Below are positions 1 to 7,362 of a DNA stretch of 63,789 nucleotides, piece by piece. Every line of letters begins with the position of its first letter. Positions within the stretch are counted from its first letter, which is position 1. The notes below the pieces were generated by a model that was not told where the DNA came from, made no database searches, and saw nothing but the letters and a program-made list of their open reading frames with translations. A program made the translations under genes and the position numbers. Source of the stretch: Paludibacteraceae bacterium (lineage in GTDB: Bacteria > Bacteroidota > Bacteroidia > Bacteroidales > Paludibacteraceae); NCBI GenBank assembly GCA_024399965.1, contig JAKSNJ010000010.1, forward strand, positions 1 through 63,789, read 5' to 3'.

Positions 1-42
1 TTTCGTGACCACATCGCGACCACTCAATCACTGCCAAAACCA
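1..42. repeat. Dispersed intergenic repeat, module B copy 1
   Basis: Positions 1-42 match 18080-18121 with one substitution (position 31, C versus G). The core reads GTGACCACATCGCGACCACT. Both copies are intergenic and both precede, at some distance, a canonical promoter. The copy starts at the window edge, so it may extend further left. Confidence 0.85.
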
Positions 43-62
43 AAATTTTTGCCCCAAAAAAA

Positions 63-115
63 CACCCAAAATTCATCCTCCGTTCATCGTTCGTTCATCG
101 TTCGTATATCGTTGG
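63..115. repeat. Dispersed repeat module C, four tandem 11-mers
   Basis: After CACCCAAAATTC come four 11-mers related to TTCATCGTTCG (72-82, 83-93, 94-104, 105-115). The same leader and four 11-mers occur in reverse orientation at 41767-41819, unit for unit with substitutions, so this is a homologous element and not a coincidence of composition. Confidence 0.85.
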
Positions 116-160
116 TGTCGAGATAGACGAACGATAAAAGGGTCTAAACTGAAAAAAAAA

Positions 161-192
161 TTTGCATATTCCAAAAATTTTTAGTAATTTGG
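161..192 (+). promoter_or_regulatory. Decayed promoter relic
   Basis: TTTG (161-164) is followed by exactly 20 nt and then TAATTTGG, one base off the TAnnTTTG consensus. The spacer end TATTCCAAAAATTTTTAG is identical to that of the promoters at 18184 and 45438. No gene follows at a sensible distance, so I read it as a relic. Confidence 0.45.
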
Positions 193-296
193 GCAAGCTG
201 CCAGACGCAGAGGAGGATTGTATATTCGAGGACACCGACCTCGCTGCGCTCGCCCACCTCGAATGGTAGTCCTCACCTTTATTAACATACGCACAC

Positions 297-419
297 ATTT
301 GGGCACAACGGCTTGCGCCTTTATATAGCCGTTTTTGTATAGTCCTTAGTGTGCAAGCACCCCACGACTATACAAAAAACCGCCTATTTATAGATTAAAA
401 ATCTATTTCGTGCCCAAAT
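297..419. repeat. Element with 10-bp terminal inverted repeats and nested hairpin
   Basis: ATTTGGGCAC (297-306) is the exact reverse complement of 410-419. Inside, GTTTTTGTATAGTC (331-344) pairs with 366-380 with one extra base, and GCTTGC (311-316) with GCAAGC (353-358). Its right part (palindrome plus GTGCCC) recurs inverted at 41710-41741. It looks like a non-coding, MITE-like or REP-like element; I see no clear target duplication. Confidence 0.55.
390..406. promoter_or_regulatory. AT palindrome 15 bp upstream of a -33 box
   Basis: ATAGATT-AAA-AATCTAT, followed by GTGCCC and, 15 bp after the palindrome, by the -33 box at 422. The same arrangement with different palindrome sequences precedes the promoters at 18184 and 41703 (minus strand). 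This is a candidate regulator site or upstream element. Confidence 0.5.
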
Positions 420-421
420 AG

Positions 422-453
422 TTTGCGTATGCCAAATTTTTGTTGTATATTTG
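422..453 (+). promoter_or_regulatory. Promoter of the cysteine hydrolase-MFS operon
   Basis: Bacteroidota-type promoter: TTTG at 422-425, 20-nt spacer, TATATTTG at 446-453. The ATG at 477 lies 24 nt downstream. A TTG at 462 could extend the reading frame by five codons, but it would sit almost at the transcription start. Confidence 0.8.
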
Positions 454-476
454 CATCCTAATTGTTTTTTGTAGAT

Positions 477-1016
477 ATGCTGAAGATAGGTGTTATAGTT
501 GATATGCAGAACGATTTTGTCAGTGCCGGAGGGGCGCTGTCATCGGAGAGTACACAGGCAGTGGTTCAGCCCGTGGTGCAATACTTCAGGGAACAGCACT
601 TTGACAAAATATATGCACTACAAGACACACACGATGCCAACTATATGCACACCCAAGAGGGCAAATATCTGCCCATCAAGCATTGCATAGCCGGAGAGTG
701 GGGACACGAATTGAACGATGCCATCAAGACCTTGCCCATAGATGCCCAATTGTGCAAATCGTCGTTCGGTTATGTTAATTGGGTGTCCTTTCTGACGCAA
801 GAGGGTATATTGGGGCACTATCCTGCCGGTGAGTTGTCGTTTACGCTGGCAGGCGTAGATACGGACATCTGCGTAATAACGAATGCCCTTGTGCTGAAAT
901 CGCTCTTTCCGGAAGCCGAAATCAATGTGCAGTCGTCCTTGTGCGCAGGTAGCACAGCCGAGGGCCACGAAGCAGCCATCACCGTGATGCGCAACTGCCA
1001 AATCAATATCATATAA
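477..1016 (+). CDS. Isochorismatase/nicotinamidase-family cysteine hydrolase
   Basis: A 179-residue cytosolic hydrolase of the isochorismatase-like superfamily, which cleaves amide or vinyl-ether bonds of small metabolites through an Asp-Lys-Cys triad. Visible candidates are D9 (VDMQNDF), K94 (CKSSFGY) and C132 (GVDTDICV), and the length suits the family. The HC after a LPIKHC segment resembles the nicotinamidase-like branch, but the exact substrate (nicotinamide, ureidoacrylate or another) cannot be read from sequence. It is first in an operon, 3 nt before the MFS gene, behind a consensus promoter. I chose the ATG at 477 because it gives the standard start MLKIGVIVDMQNDF. Confidence 0.85.
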   Translation: MLKIGVIVDMQNDFVSAGGALSSESTQAVVQPVVQYFREQHFDKIYALQDTHDANYMHTQEGKYLPIKHCIAGEWGHELNDAIKTLPIDAQLCKSSFGYVNWVSFLTQEGILGHYPAGELSFTLAGVDTDICVITNALVLKSLFPEAEINVQSSLCAGSTAEGHEAAITVMRNCQINII

Positions 1017-1019
1017 AAG

Positions 1020-2198
1020 GTGGATACCGATAAGTTGTGGAATAGTGAATATGTGAAAGTGTGGGTGAGCAATTTCCTGCTCAACTTCGCTTTTATGCTG
1101 ATGACACCCTTATTGCCCCTTTATCTGCGTGATACGTTCGGTGCCGACAAGGACATGATCGGCCTTGTGCTTGCCGGTTATGCGTTGGCAGCGCTGCTGA
1201 TACGTCCGTTTAGCGGTTATGTGGTAGATAGTTGGCCACGCAAGACGGTACTGCTGATAACGTATTTTCTGACGTGTATTTTCTTTGGCAGTTACATCAT
1301 AGCCGGCAGTATGACGCTATTTGCCATCTTCCGTATGGTACACGGAGCGCCGTTTGGTGCGTGCGGCGTGAGTTTGTCCACGGTGATGATAGACACGCTG
1401 CCTCCGTCCCGTAGGGCAGAGGGAATAGGGTATTACGGTCTGAGTAATAACATCGCTACCGCCATTGCTCCCAGTGTGGGACTGATACTGTTCTCCAAGT
1501 TTGAGAATTACGACATGCTGTTTGCGCTGTCGATGGTTTGTTCGCTGGTGGGCGTGATAGTCGATGCGACCTTGCACCTGAAGCCCCGCGAGATGTTGGA
1601 CAATAAGCAAGCATTATCGCTGGACCGTTTTCTGCTGCTGAAGGGCTGGGCGCTGTTCCTCGTGATGTTCACGATGGCTTTTTGCTATAGCATACTGTCC
1701 ACCTACGTCGCCATATACGGCAGAGAACGCTTAGGCATTACGACAGGAACGGGCGTATTCTTTGCGCTGTTTGCGGTGGGACTGATTGTGTCGCGCCTGA
1801 CCGGCAGCAAGTCGCTGCGCGAAGGCAAGATAGTTCGCAATGCCACATGGGGTATATTGGTGAGTATCAGCGGTTTTATTCTGTTTGCCGCCGTTCATCA
1901 CCCAATCGGTTACTATGCCGCTCCCTTTATCATCGGCTTGGGTAACGGGCACATGTGGCCGGCCTTTCAAACGATGTTTATCAACCTTGCCGAGAATAAC
2001 CAGCGCGGTACCGCCAATTCAACTATTCTGACCAGTTGGGATTTGGGCATGGGTGTCGGTATGCTGATAGGTGGCGTGGTGGCCGAACACTTGGGGTACT
2101 ATATGGCCTTTTGGACGGGCGTGATGCTGTATGCAGCCGGATTGGTGTTCTACTTCACCTACGCCAAAGCCCACTTTGAACGAAATAAATTGCGCTAA
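1020..2198 (+). CDS. MFS transporter
   Basis: A 392-residue inner-membrane major facilitator with about twelve hydrophobic segments and a basic loop after TM2-3 (DSWPRKTVLL), the position of the family's conserved loop motif. TM4-5 region GYYGLSNNIATAIAPSVG resembles drug/metabolite exporters of the DHA1 type. It starts with GTG 3 nt after the hydrolase stop, so the two are co-transcribed. The pairing may mean export of the product or substrate of the hydrolase, but that is inference only. The substrate is unknown. Confidence 0.85.
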   Translation: MDTDKLWNSEYVKVWVSNFLLNFAFMLMTPLLPLYLRDTFGADKDMIGLVLAGYALAALLIRPFSGYVVDSWPRKTVLLITYFLTCIFFGSYIIAGSMTLFAIFRMVHGAPFGACGVSLSTVMIDTLPPSRRAEGIGYYGLSNNIATAIAPSVGLILFSKFENYDMLFALSMVCSLVGVIVDATLHLKPREMLDNKQALSLDRFLLLKGWALFLVMFTMAFCYSILSTYVAIYGRERLGITTGTGVFFALFAVGLIVSRLTGSKSLREGKIVRNATWGILVSISGFILFAAVHHPIGYYAAPFIIGLGNGHMWPAFQTMFINLAENNQRGTANSTILTSWDLGMGVGMLIGGVVAEHLGYYMAFWTGVMLYAAGLVFYFTYAKAHFERNKLR

Positions 2199-2219
2199 CA
2201 AATTATCAACTAAAAATAA

Positions 2220-2912
2220 ATGAATATGAAAGAACGTTTTTTGCCCGCTATTGTGATAGCGGTAGGAATTGCCCTCTCGGGCGTGTTTATTTACTTGGGT
2301 ATTCACCAATTCACGTATCGTGACCGTGCCGTAACGGTGAAAGGTCTCTCGACACGCGATGTGCAAGCCGATTACGTGGTATGGCCCCTCAAGTTCGCCA
2401 TTAGTGGCAATGACCTGACAGTCCTGTCTGCCGAACTGTCGCAAGAGGAGAAATTGGTGCGCGATTTCTTTACTGCCAAAGGATTCAAAGAGGAAGATAT
2501 ATCGCTGAGCAATACGGAGGTAGATAATAACTGGAGCGGCTATTACGACCACCGTCCCGAATACCACTACACGGTATCCCGTTCGCTGATTATTTCGACC
2601 GCTGATGTGGAACGCGTCATCGCCAATCAGGGCTGCCAAGCCGAGTTGCTGGAAAAAGGCGTCATCCTGAACTCCTACGCGTGGAACACCAAATTCCAAT
2701 ACAACGGTCTGCCGGATCTCAAGCCCGAGATGATAGAAGAGGCCACCAAGAATGCCCGTGCCGTGGCACAGAAATTTGCCGACGATGCACAATGCTCGTT
2801 GGGCTCCATTCGCAATGCCAGTCAGGGGCAATTCAGCGTAGATGCAGACGACAACCAGCCGTGGCTGATGCACGTTCGCGTGGTGACGACTGTGGATTAT
2901 TACCTGAAATAG
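2220..2912 (+). CDS. SIMPL (DUF541) domain protein
   Basis: A 230-residue protein with one N-terminal membrane segment (about residues 8-27) and a SIMPL/DUF541 domain facing the periplasm. Typical features are the opening strand TVKGLSTRDVQADYVVW and the C-terminal helix-strand part with ATKNARAVAQKFA. Family members form oligomers and have been linked to stress and outer-membrane integrity, but no reaction is established. It lies between two transporters of one operon. ATG at 2220 and 2226 are both possible. Confidence 0.8.
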   Translation: MNMKERFLPAIVIAVGIALSGVFIYLGIHQFTYRDRAVTVKGLSTRDVQADYVVWPLKFAISGNDLTVLSAELSQEEKLVRDFFTAKGFKEEDISLSNTEVDNNWSGYYDHRPEYHYTVSRSLIISTADVERVIANQGCQAELLEKGVILNSYAWNTKFQYNGLPDLKPEMIEEATKNARAVAQKFADDAQCSLGSIRNASQGQFSVDADDNQPWLMHVRVVTTVDYYLK

Positions 2913-2917
2913 AAACG

Positions 2918-4177
2918 ATGACTCTCTCTGCTTGGATTACCATTGTAGTGGCACTGGTTGCGTTCGGATTGTTGATTTTTTCCAATCTGAAGCCGGCGCT
3001 GGTGTTCTTTGGCATAATGGCAGTATTTGCCATAACGCGCGTGATGCCGTTTGCGCAGGCGTTTGGCGGTTTTGCCTCCGAGAGCGTGCTATTGGTAGGC
3101 GTGCTGTATATCGTGATAGGCGGTCTGAAGTACGCCGGTGCCTTGGATTGGATAGTAAAACACCTAATGGGCACCCCGAAGAACTACGTTACGGCTATAC
3201 TACGGCTGATGTTGCCGGTGTGCGTGCTGTCGTCGGTGATGAGTAATACGACGACAACGGCACTGTTCAAGGGCGTGGTGCAACGTTGGGCGCAGAAACT
3301 CAAGATGTCGCCGTCCAAATTATTGTTGCCGTTGGCATACGCTGCCACCATAGGCGGTTTGCTGACGCTGATAGGTACGCCGCCTAACCTGATTATATCG
3401 TCTATGTACGCCGCCAAGACAGGCATAGCGCTTAACCTGTTTGCACCTTTCCCCGTCGCCATTTGCTGCATAGCGGTGGACATCGTGGTGGTGGTCGTTT
3501 TGCGCCGTCTGTTGCCGGAACGGGTAGGGCGATTGGGGGATAACGATGAACAAGGTGCCCACAACGTGCAAGAGACAGAAACGGCTCCTAAGTGGAAGAC
3601 GTATCTGAGTTTGGGCATCATGGTGGCTATGTTGGTAGCGTCCGCCTGCAATATAGCAGGATTCCCTTTGTCCAGTTGTGCCTTGACCGCAGGACTGCTG
3701 ATGATACTGACGCGTTGCTGCACTTCGCGTCAGGCATTTAAGGAAGTCGATTGGGAGGTGCTGATTGTCTTTGCCGGCTCGGTGGGGCTGGGCGTGGCGA
3801 TAGAAGTGACCGGCTTGGCCGAACTACTGGTAACGTGGCTACTGACTATATGCGGCTCGAACCCGGTTTGGGTGATGGTGACCGTATGTGTGGTAAGCGG
3901 CATTATGACGGAAATCATCTCGGACACCGCGTGTGGCGCTATGTTCTTCCCCGTAGTGTGGCAAGCAGCCGTACAGATGAATATAGACCCGCTGCCGATG
4001 ATGTTGGCACTGATGATGAGTGTCAGTTCGAGTTTCTCAACGCCTATTGCCACTCCGCCTAACTTAATCGTTTACAACGATGGTGGCTATCGCTTTACGG
4101 ACTACGCACGCGTGGGCGTACCTATGAAGATATGCCATATCGCTACCGCTATAGGAGCAACGCTGCTGTTCTATTAG
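2918..4177 (+). CDS. SLC13/DASS-family permease
   Basis: A 419-residue inner-membrane transporter of the SLC13 (divalent anion:Na+ symporter) type. It shows the signature pair: SNT (SNTTTTALF, from residue 109) with IGTPPNLI (about 152-159), and in the second half a matching PIATPPNLIVY. The two inverted halves are expected for the family, which moves dicarboxylates, citrate or sulfate; the substrate is not readable. The frame is open further upstream, but the first ATG after the preceding stop is at 2918, 5 nt downstream, and gives a hydrophobic first helix. Its stop codon overlaps the stop of the convergent gene. Confidence 0.85.
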   Translation: MTLSAWITIVVALVAFGLLIFSNLKPALVFFGIMAVFAITRVMPFAQAFGGFASESVLLVGVLYIVIGGLKYAGALDWIVKHLMGTPKNYVTAILRLMLPVCVLSSVMSNTTTTALFKGVVQRWAQKLKMSPSKLLLPLAYAATIGGLLTLIGTPPNLIISSMYAAKTGIALNLFAPFPVAICCIAVDIVVVVVLRRLLPERVGRLGDNDEQGAHNVQETETAPKWKTYLSLGIMVAMLVASACNIAGFPLSSCALTAGLLMILTRCCTSRQAFKEVDWEVLIVFAGSVGLGVAIEVTGLAELLVTWLLTICGSNPVWVMVTVCVVSGIMTEIISDTACGAMFFPVVWQAAVQMNIDPLPMMLALMMSVSSSFSTPIATPPNLIVYNDGGYRFTDYARVGVPMKICHIATAIGATLLFY

Positions 4178-4758
4178 CTCTTTTTCTTGCCTCCGTAATG
4201 GAAAGTGAGCGGAATGGCTTTGGGAATAGCCATCGACACACCGGCTATGCGAATGACAGGCCGTAGGTTGACGGTAATCAGGGTGGGCGTGTCGCTCATA
4301 TTGAGGAAATTCTTTAGAACATTGATGACTGTGGCACGTGAATGCTGCGCCATCAATGTTTTGATATCTACACTCAGCACTATTGCCATATCCGCCGTAC
4401 TCTCACCAGCCACGATAAACGCCTCTGCATTGCTGCCCTCGGCGATTTGAATGCTATCCAACGCCACCGAGTAGAACAAACGGTCCATCGACGCCGTCTG
4501 CTTATTGGGGTTGGTCACTTTTAAATGAATGGTGCAGCCCATCGTAACCTTGTCCGTCTTGCCCAACAGGGCGCGAGTTATCATCGTCACTCCGGAAATC
4601 GAACGGCGGTCCTTGCCGGTCATATCCATAAAAGTGATGTCCGATATATGGGAGTAATTATAGGTGCAGTCCTTCAGCTTGATGGCTTGCATTACATTGC
4701 ATGACGATAAGCCGATAACCGCCAACAGCAATACAATAATAGAAGTGTAGTGTTTCAT
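4174..4758 (-). CDS. LEA-type-2-like lipoprotein
   Basis: A 194-residue lipoprotein. The signal peptide ends in a lipobox, LSSC, with the acylated cysteine at residue 20. The mature part contains a single beta-rich domain (CTIHLKVTNPNKQTASMDRLFYSVALDSIQIAEG) that resembles LEA14/WHy-type domains found in Bacteroidota lipoproteins. It is probably anchored in the outer membrane; function unknown. The frame is open 28 codons further upstream, but those overlap the promoter, so I start at ATG 4758. The stop codon TAA (4176-4174) shares two bases with the stop of the SLC13 gene. Confidence 0.65.
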   Translation of the reverse strand: MKHYTSIIVLLLAVIGLSSCNVMQAIKLKDCTYNYSHISDITFMDMTGKDRRSISGVTMITRALLGKTDKVTMGCTIHLKVTNPNKQTASMDRLFYSVALDSIQIAEGSNAEAFIVAGESTADMAIVLSVDIKTLMAQHSRATVINVLKNFLNMSDTPTLITVNLRPVIRIAGVSMAIPKAIPLTFHYGGKKKS

Positions 4759-4778
4759 ATCCGTTTTATTTGACGGTG

Positions 4779-4810
4779 CAAAATTACTGCTTTTTGTGAA
4801 AATAAACAAA
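4779..4810 (-). promoter_or_regulatory. Promoter of the LEA-like lipoprotein gene
   Basis: Read on the minus strand: TTTG (4810-4807), 20 nt, TAATTTTG (4786-4779). The ATG at 4758 follows 20 nt later. This places the transcription start inside the upstream part of the open frame and excludes the longer protein. Confidence 0.75.
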
Positions 4811-4934
4811 TTTATTTGCATAATTCGGTAATTTTTGTGCAATTTTGGGGTTATGCGGATTTTGGCACACTTTTTGGAGATATGTTTTTGGATAGAAAAA
4901 AAACATAAATTAAAAACTTAAATCATTAACTACT

Positions 4935-5528
4935 ATGAATCTACTGTTTACTTTACCCCTATTGGGTTTTCAGTACGGCGATTTGGCACCGATGATGAGT
5001 GCCGCTACCGTAGAAACGCATTATTCCAAACATGCGCAATCCTATTTTGACCAACTTAATCAGCTTGTCCCCGGCACAGAGTGGGAAGGTATGTCCTTGG
5101 ACGACATCGCTGCAAAAGCGACTACAGGACCTATCGCCCGCAATGCCGGACAAGCGTGGAACCATCAGATGTTTTTCGAACAACTGCGTCCCGGTAAATC
5201 TTCCAAACAACCGTCCGATGAACTGCTATTTTTAATAGAGTCGTCCTTCGGCAGTTTTGACGCCATGCTCGCCAATCTTAAACAAGCGGCCGTGTCCCTT
5301 TTCGGTAGCGGCTGGGTATGGCTGGTAATGGATGATGAAGGACGGTTGTCCGTTCAACAGCTACAGAACGATGATAATCCCCTCAGGCACGGCTGGAAAC
5401 CGGTAATGACCATTGATGTATGGGAGCATGCTTATTACTTGGATTACAGAAACCGTCGAGGGGATTACATCGACCAACTCTGGCCGTTAATCAATTGGAA
5501 AGTCATTTCCAGTCGAATAGCCGGATAA
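4935..5528 (+). CDS. sodB: Superoxide dismutase (Fe/Mn family)
   Basis: A 197-residue cytosolic Fe/Mn superoxide dismutase that turns superoxide into oxygen and hydrogen peroxide. All four metal ligands are present: His29 in HYSKH, the His of AWNHQMFF, and Asp and His in DVWEHAYYLDYRN. Length and motif order are standard, and Bacteroidales enzymes of this kind usually carry iron. It is monocistronic: its own leader starts near 4890 and a hairpin terminator follows at 5551. The promoter is less clear than others in the window (TATGTTTT near 4881). Expected role is aerotolerance in an anaerobe. Confidence 0.93.
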   Translation: MNLLFTLPLLGFQYGDLAPMMSAATVETHYSKHAQSYFDQLNQLVPGTEWEGMSLDDIAAKATTGPIARNAGQAWNHQMFFEQLRPGKSSKQPSDELLFLIESSFGSFDAMLANLKQAAVSLFGSGWVWLVMDDEGRLSVQQLQNDDNPLRHGWKPVMTIDVWEHAYYLDYRNRRGDYIDQLWPLINWKVISSRIAG

Positions 5529-5550
5529 CAAAACATATTGTTTCTTTAGA

Positions 5551-5577
5551 AAAAAAGCCGTGACGCGGCTTTTTTTC
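5551..5577 (+). terminator. Rho-independent terminator of sodB
   Basis: AAGCCG (5555-5560), loop TGACG, CGGCTT (5566-5571), with a run of A before and T after that lengthens the stem. It ends the sodB transcript and, because of the A/T symmetry, could act in both directions. Confidence 0.85.
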
Positions 5578-5585
5578 GTGTTTTA

Positions 5586-5617
5586 TTTGCGTATGTCAAA
5601 ATTTTTTTGTACTTTTG
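5586..5617 (+). promoter_or_regulatory. Promoter of the ABC permease operon
   Basis: TTTG (5586-5589), 20 nt, TACTTTTG (5610-5617). The ATG at 5627 is only 10 nt after the -7 box, so the mRNA has a very short leader or none. A TTG at 5615 lies inside the -7 box and cannot be the start. Confidence 0.82.
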
Positions 5618-5626
5618 CAGCCGCAA

Positions 5627-6499
5627 ATGGAAAATTCAGCACCGGATAAACACTATTGGACTATTACGATTACGCCGAAAGACCACCTTCTGACATTGGA
5701 TTGGAAGGAGATTTGGCGCTATCGTGATATGTATTGGCTGTTCGTCATGCGTTCGTTTAAAACAGCGTATAAACAGACGGTGCTTGGTCCATTGTGGTTC
5801 CTCATCACGCCGGTGCTATCCGTAATAGTTTATGTGGCCGTATTCGGCGGTATAGCCAACATTCCGACCGATGGCGTGCCTCCTGTGCTGTTCTACCTGT
5901 TGGGTATTTCCGTGTGGGGGTACTTCGCCGCCAGTTTGACCGCTACAGGTAATTCATTTGTCAGCAATGCCGACATCTTCGGTAAGGTCTATTTCCCGCG
6001 TATTATTATGCCGTTGGTGGCGGTGACGGTGAATGTGCTGTCGTTCCTCATTCAATTGGCTATCTTCACGGCGTTCTATATCTACTACCGCATCTGCCCG
6101 ATGGAGGGTATGGCTTTGCAGATTCATTGGCAAATAGTGCTGTTCCCTGTGCTGATGTTTATTTTGGCGATGATGGCCGTCGGTTTCGGTATGATTACTT
6201 CTTCGCTGACCACCAAATACCGCGATATACAAATCTGCTTCGCCAAGATAGTGTCGCTGTGGGTATATATCACACCGGTCATTTATCCGTTGTCGATGGT
6301 CACTAATCCGCATCTGCATTTGGCTATGTCGCTCAACCCCGTAACTCCTATCATGGAAGCGATTAAGTTCTCGTTGCTTGGAGTGGGGCAGTTCTCGTGG
6401 CTGTGGTTGGGGTATTCGGTACTGATGACCGTATTGCTGTTGATATTTGGCTTGATGCTGTTCAATAAAGTCCAGAAATCCTTCATGGATACGGTGTAA
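5627..6499 (+). CDS. ABC-2 type permease, Wzm/TagG-like (first of a pair)
   Basis: A 290-residue integral membrane permease of the polysaccharide/polyol-phosphate exporter type (Wzm, TagG). It has an amphipathic N-terminus with WRYRDMYWLFVMRSFK, six hydrophobic segments, and the conserved GPLWFLITPVLSVIVYVAVF and TTKYRDIQI segments. Such permeases export undecaprenyl-linked glycans together with a Wzt-like ATPase. No ATPase is encoded nearby; the next gene, 1 nt away, is a paralogous permease. The two may form a heterodimer served by an ATPase encoded elsewhere. Confidence 0.85.
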   Translation: MENSAPDKHYWTITITPKDHLLTLDWKEIWRYRDMYWLFVMRSFKTAYKQTVLGPLWFLITPVLSVIVYVAVFGGIANIPTDGVPPVLFYLLGISVWGYFAASLTATGNSFVSNADIFGKVYFPRIIMPLVAVTVNVLSFLIQLAIFTAFYIYYRICPMEGMALQIHWQIVLFPVLMFILAMMAVGFGMITSSLTTKYRDIQICFAKIVSLWVYITPVIYPLSMVTNPHLHLAMSLNPVTPIMEAIKFSLLGVGQFSWLWLGYSVLMTVLLLIFGLMLFNKVQKSFMDTV

Positions 6500-6500
6500 A

Positions 6501-7361
6501 ATGGCAAAAACGAATGAAAATACATATTGGACTACCGTGATTGCGCCGAAAGAGCGTAAGCGTGGCTTGGGGCTGAAGGAAGTGTGGCAGAAACGCTACT
6601 TGCTTTGGCTCTTTGTGAAACGTGATATCACCGTTCAATTCAAGCAAACCATCTTCGGTATGGGGTGGTATTTCATTTCGCCTATTTTCTCGACGATTAT
6701 TTACATGGTCGTGTTCGGACGCATTGCCAATATACCTACTGACGATATTCCACAGCCGGTGTTCTATTTGAGCGGCGTGTGCTTGTGGGAGTATTTCTCG
6801 CTGTGCTTGACAGAGGTGTCCACCACTTTCCAAACCAACACGGCTTTGTTCGGAAAGGTGTATTTCCCGAGGTTGGTAACACCCATTTCAAAGGTTGTCG
6901 GTAAATTGTTCCGCTTCAGTTTGCAGTTGAGTACGTTTGTGATAGTTTATCTGTACTTTGTGCTGCGTGGCGTGAACTTATGCCCCAATTGGTATCTGTT
7001 ACTCTTCCCCGTAATCGTGCTTTGCCTGATGGGTATTGCCTTGGGATTGGGACTGATAGTGTCCAGTTTGACAACGAAATACAAGGACTTAGTCAATTTC
7101 TTTGGCGTGTTCGTTTCGCTATGGATGTATGCCACACCGATAGTGTATCCGCTTAGTTATGTGACCAATCCCACCTTGCATCAGATAATGCTAATTAACC
7201 CGATGACGCCCTTGGTAGAGACATTCAAGTTTGGCGCCTTTGGTGCGGGCTCTTTCTCGTGGGGTAGTTTGGGCTATGCCATCGGTTGCACCTTGGTACT
7301 GATGGTAGTTGGCATCGTGATGTTCAATCGCAAACAAAAATTCTTCATCGACACGATTTAA
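6501..7361 (+). CDS. ABC-2 type permease, Wzm/TagG-like (second of a pair)
   Basis: A 286-residue paralogue of the preceding gene, alike from end to end: YWTTVIAPKERK against YWTITITPKDH, FGRIANIPTDDIP against FGGIANIPTDGVP, and the same TTKYKDLVNF loop. It has the six-helix ABC-2 fold and the same probable role in exporting a surface polysaccharide or O-antigen-like glycan. It begins with ATG one nucleotide after the stop of its partner, and the DUF2851 gene follows after 1 nt with a GTG start. The tandem arrangement suggests duplication and perhaps a heterodimeric channel. Confidence 0.85.
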   Translation: MAKTNENTYWTTVIAPKERKRGLGLKEVWQKRYLLWLFVKRDITVQFKQTIFGMGWYFISPIFSTIIYMVVFGRIANIPTDDIPQPVFYLSGVCLWEYFSLCLTEVSTTFQTNTALFGKVYFPRLVTPISKVVGKLFRFSLQLSTFVIVYLYFVLRGVNLCPNWYLLLFPVIVLCLMGIALGLGLIVSSLTTKYKDLVNFFGVFVSLWMYATPIVYPLSYVTNPTLHQIMLINPMTPLVETFKFGAFGAGSFSWGSLGYAIGCTLVLMVVGIVMFNRKQKFFIDTI

Positions 7362-7362
7362 G

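Larger units (their letters stand above)
1..461. other. Gene-free repeat and promoter region
   Basis: I see no credible gene here. From left to right it holds a 42-bp module seen again near 18.1 kb (1-42), an 11-mer tandem module seen inverted near 41.8 kb (63-115), a decayed promoter (161-192), a GC-rich hairpin (224-264, arms ATTCGAGG/CCTCGAAT around a CTCGCTGCGCTCG palindrome), an element with 10-bp terminal inverted repeats (297-419), an AT palindrome (390-406) and the working promoter of the next operon. Open frames across it are built from repeats and have no family resemblance. Confidence 0.75.

Noticed and set aside
95-298. 67-codon open frame on the minus strand
   Set aside because: It runs through the 11-mer repeat, the relic promoter and a hairpin; no start signal and no recognisable protein.
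2681-2917. 79-codon upstream extension of the SLC13 permease
   Set aside because: It lies inside the SIMPL gene in another frame and is hydrophilic; the permease begins at ATG 2918.
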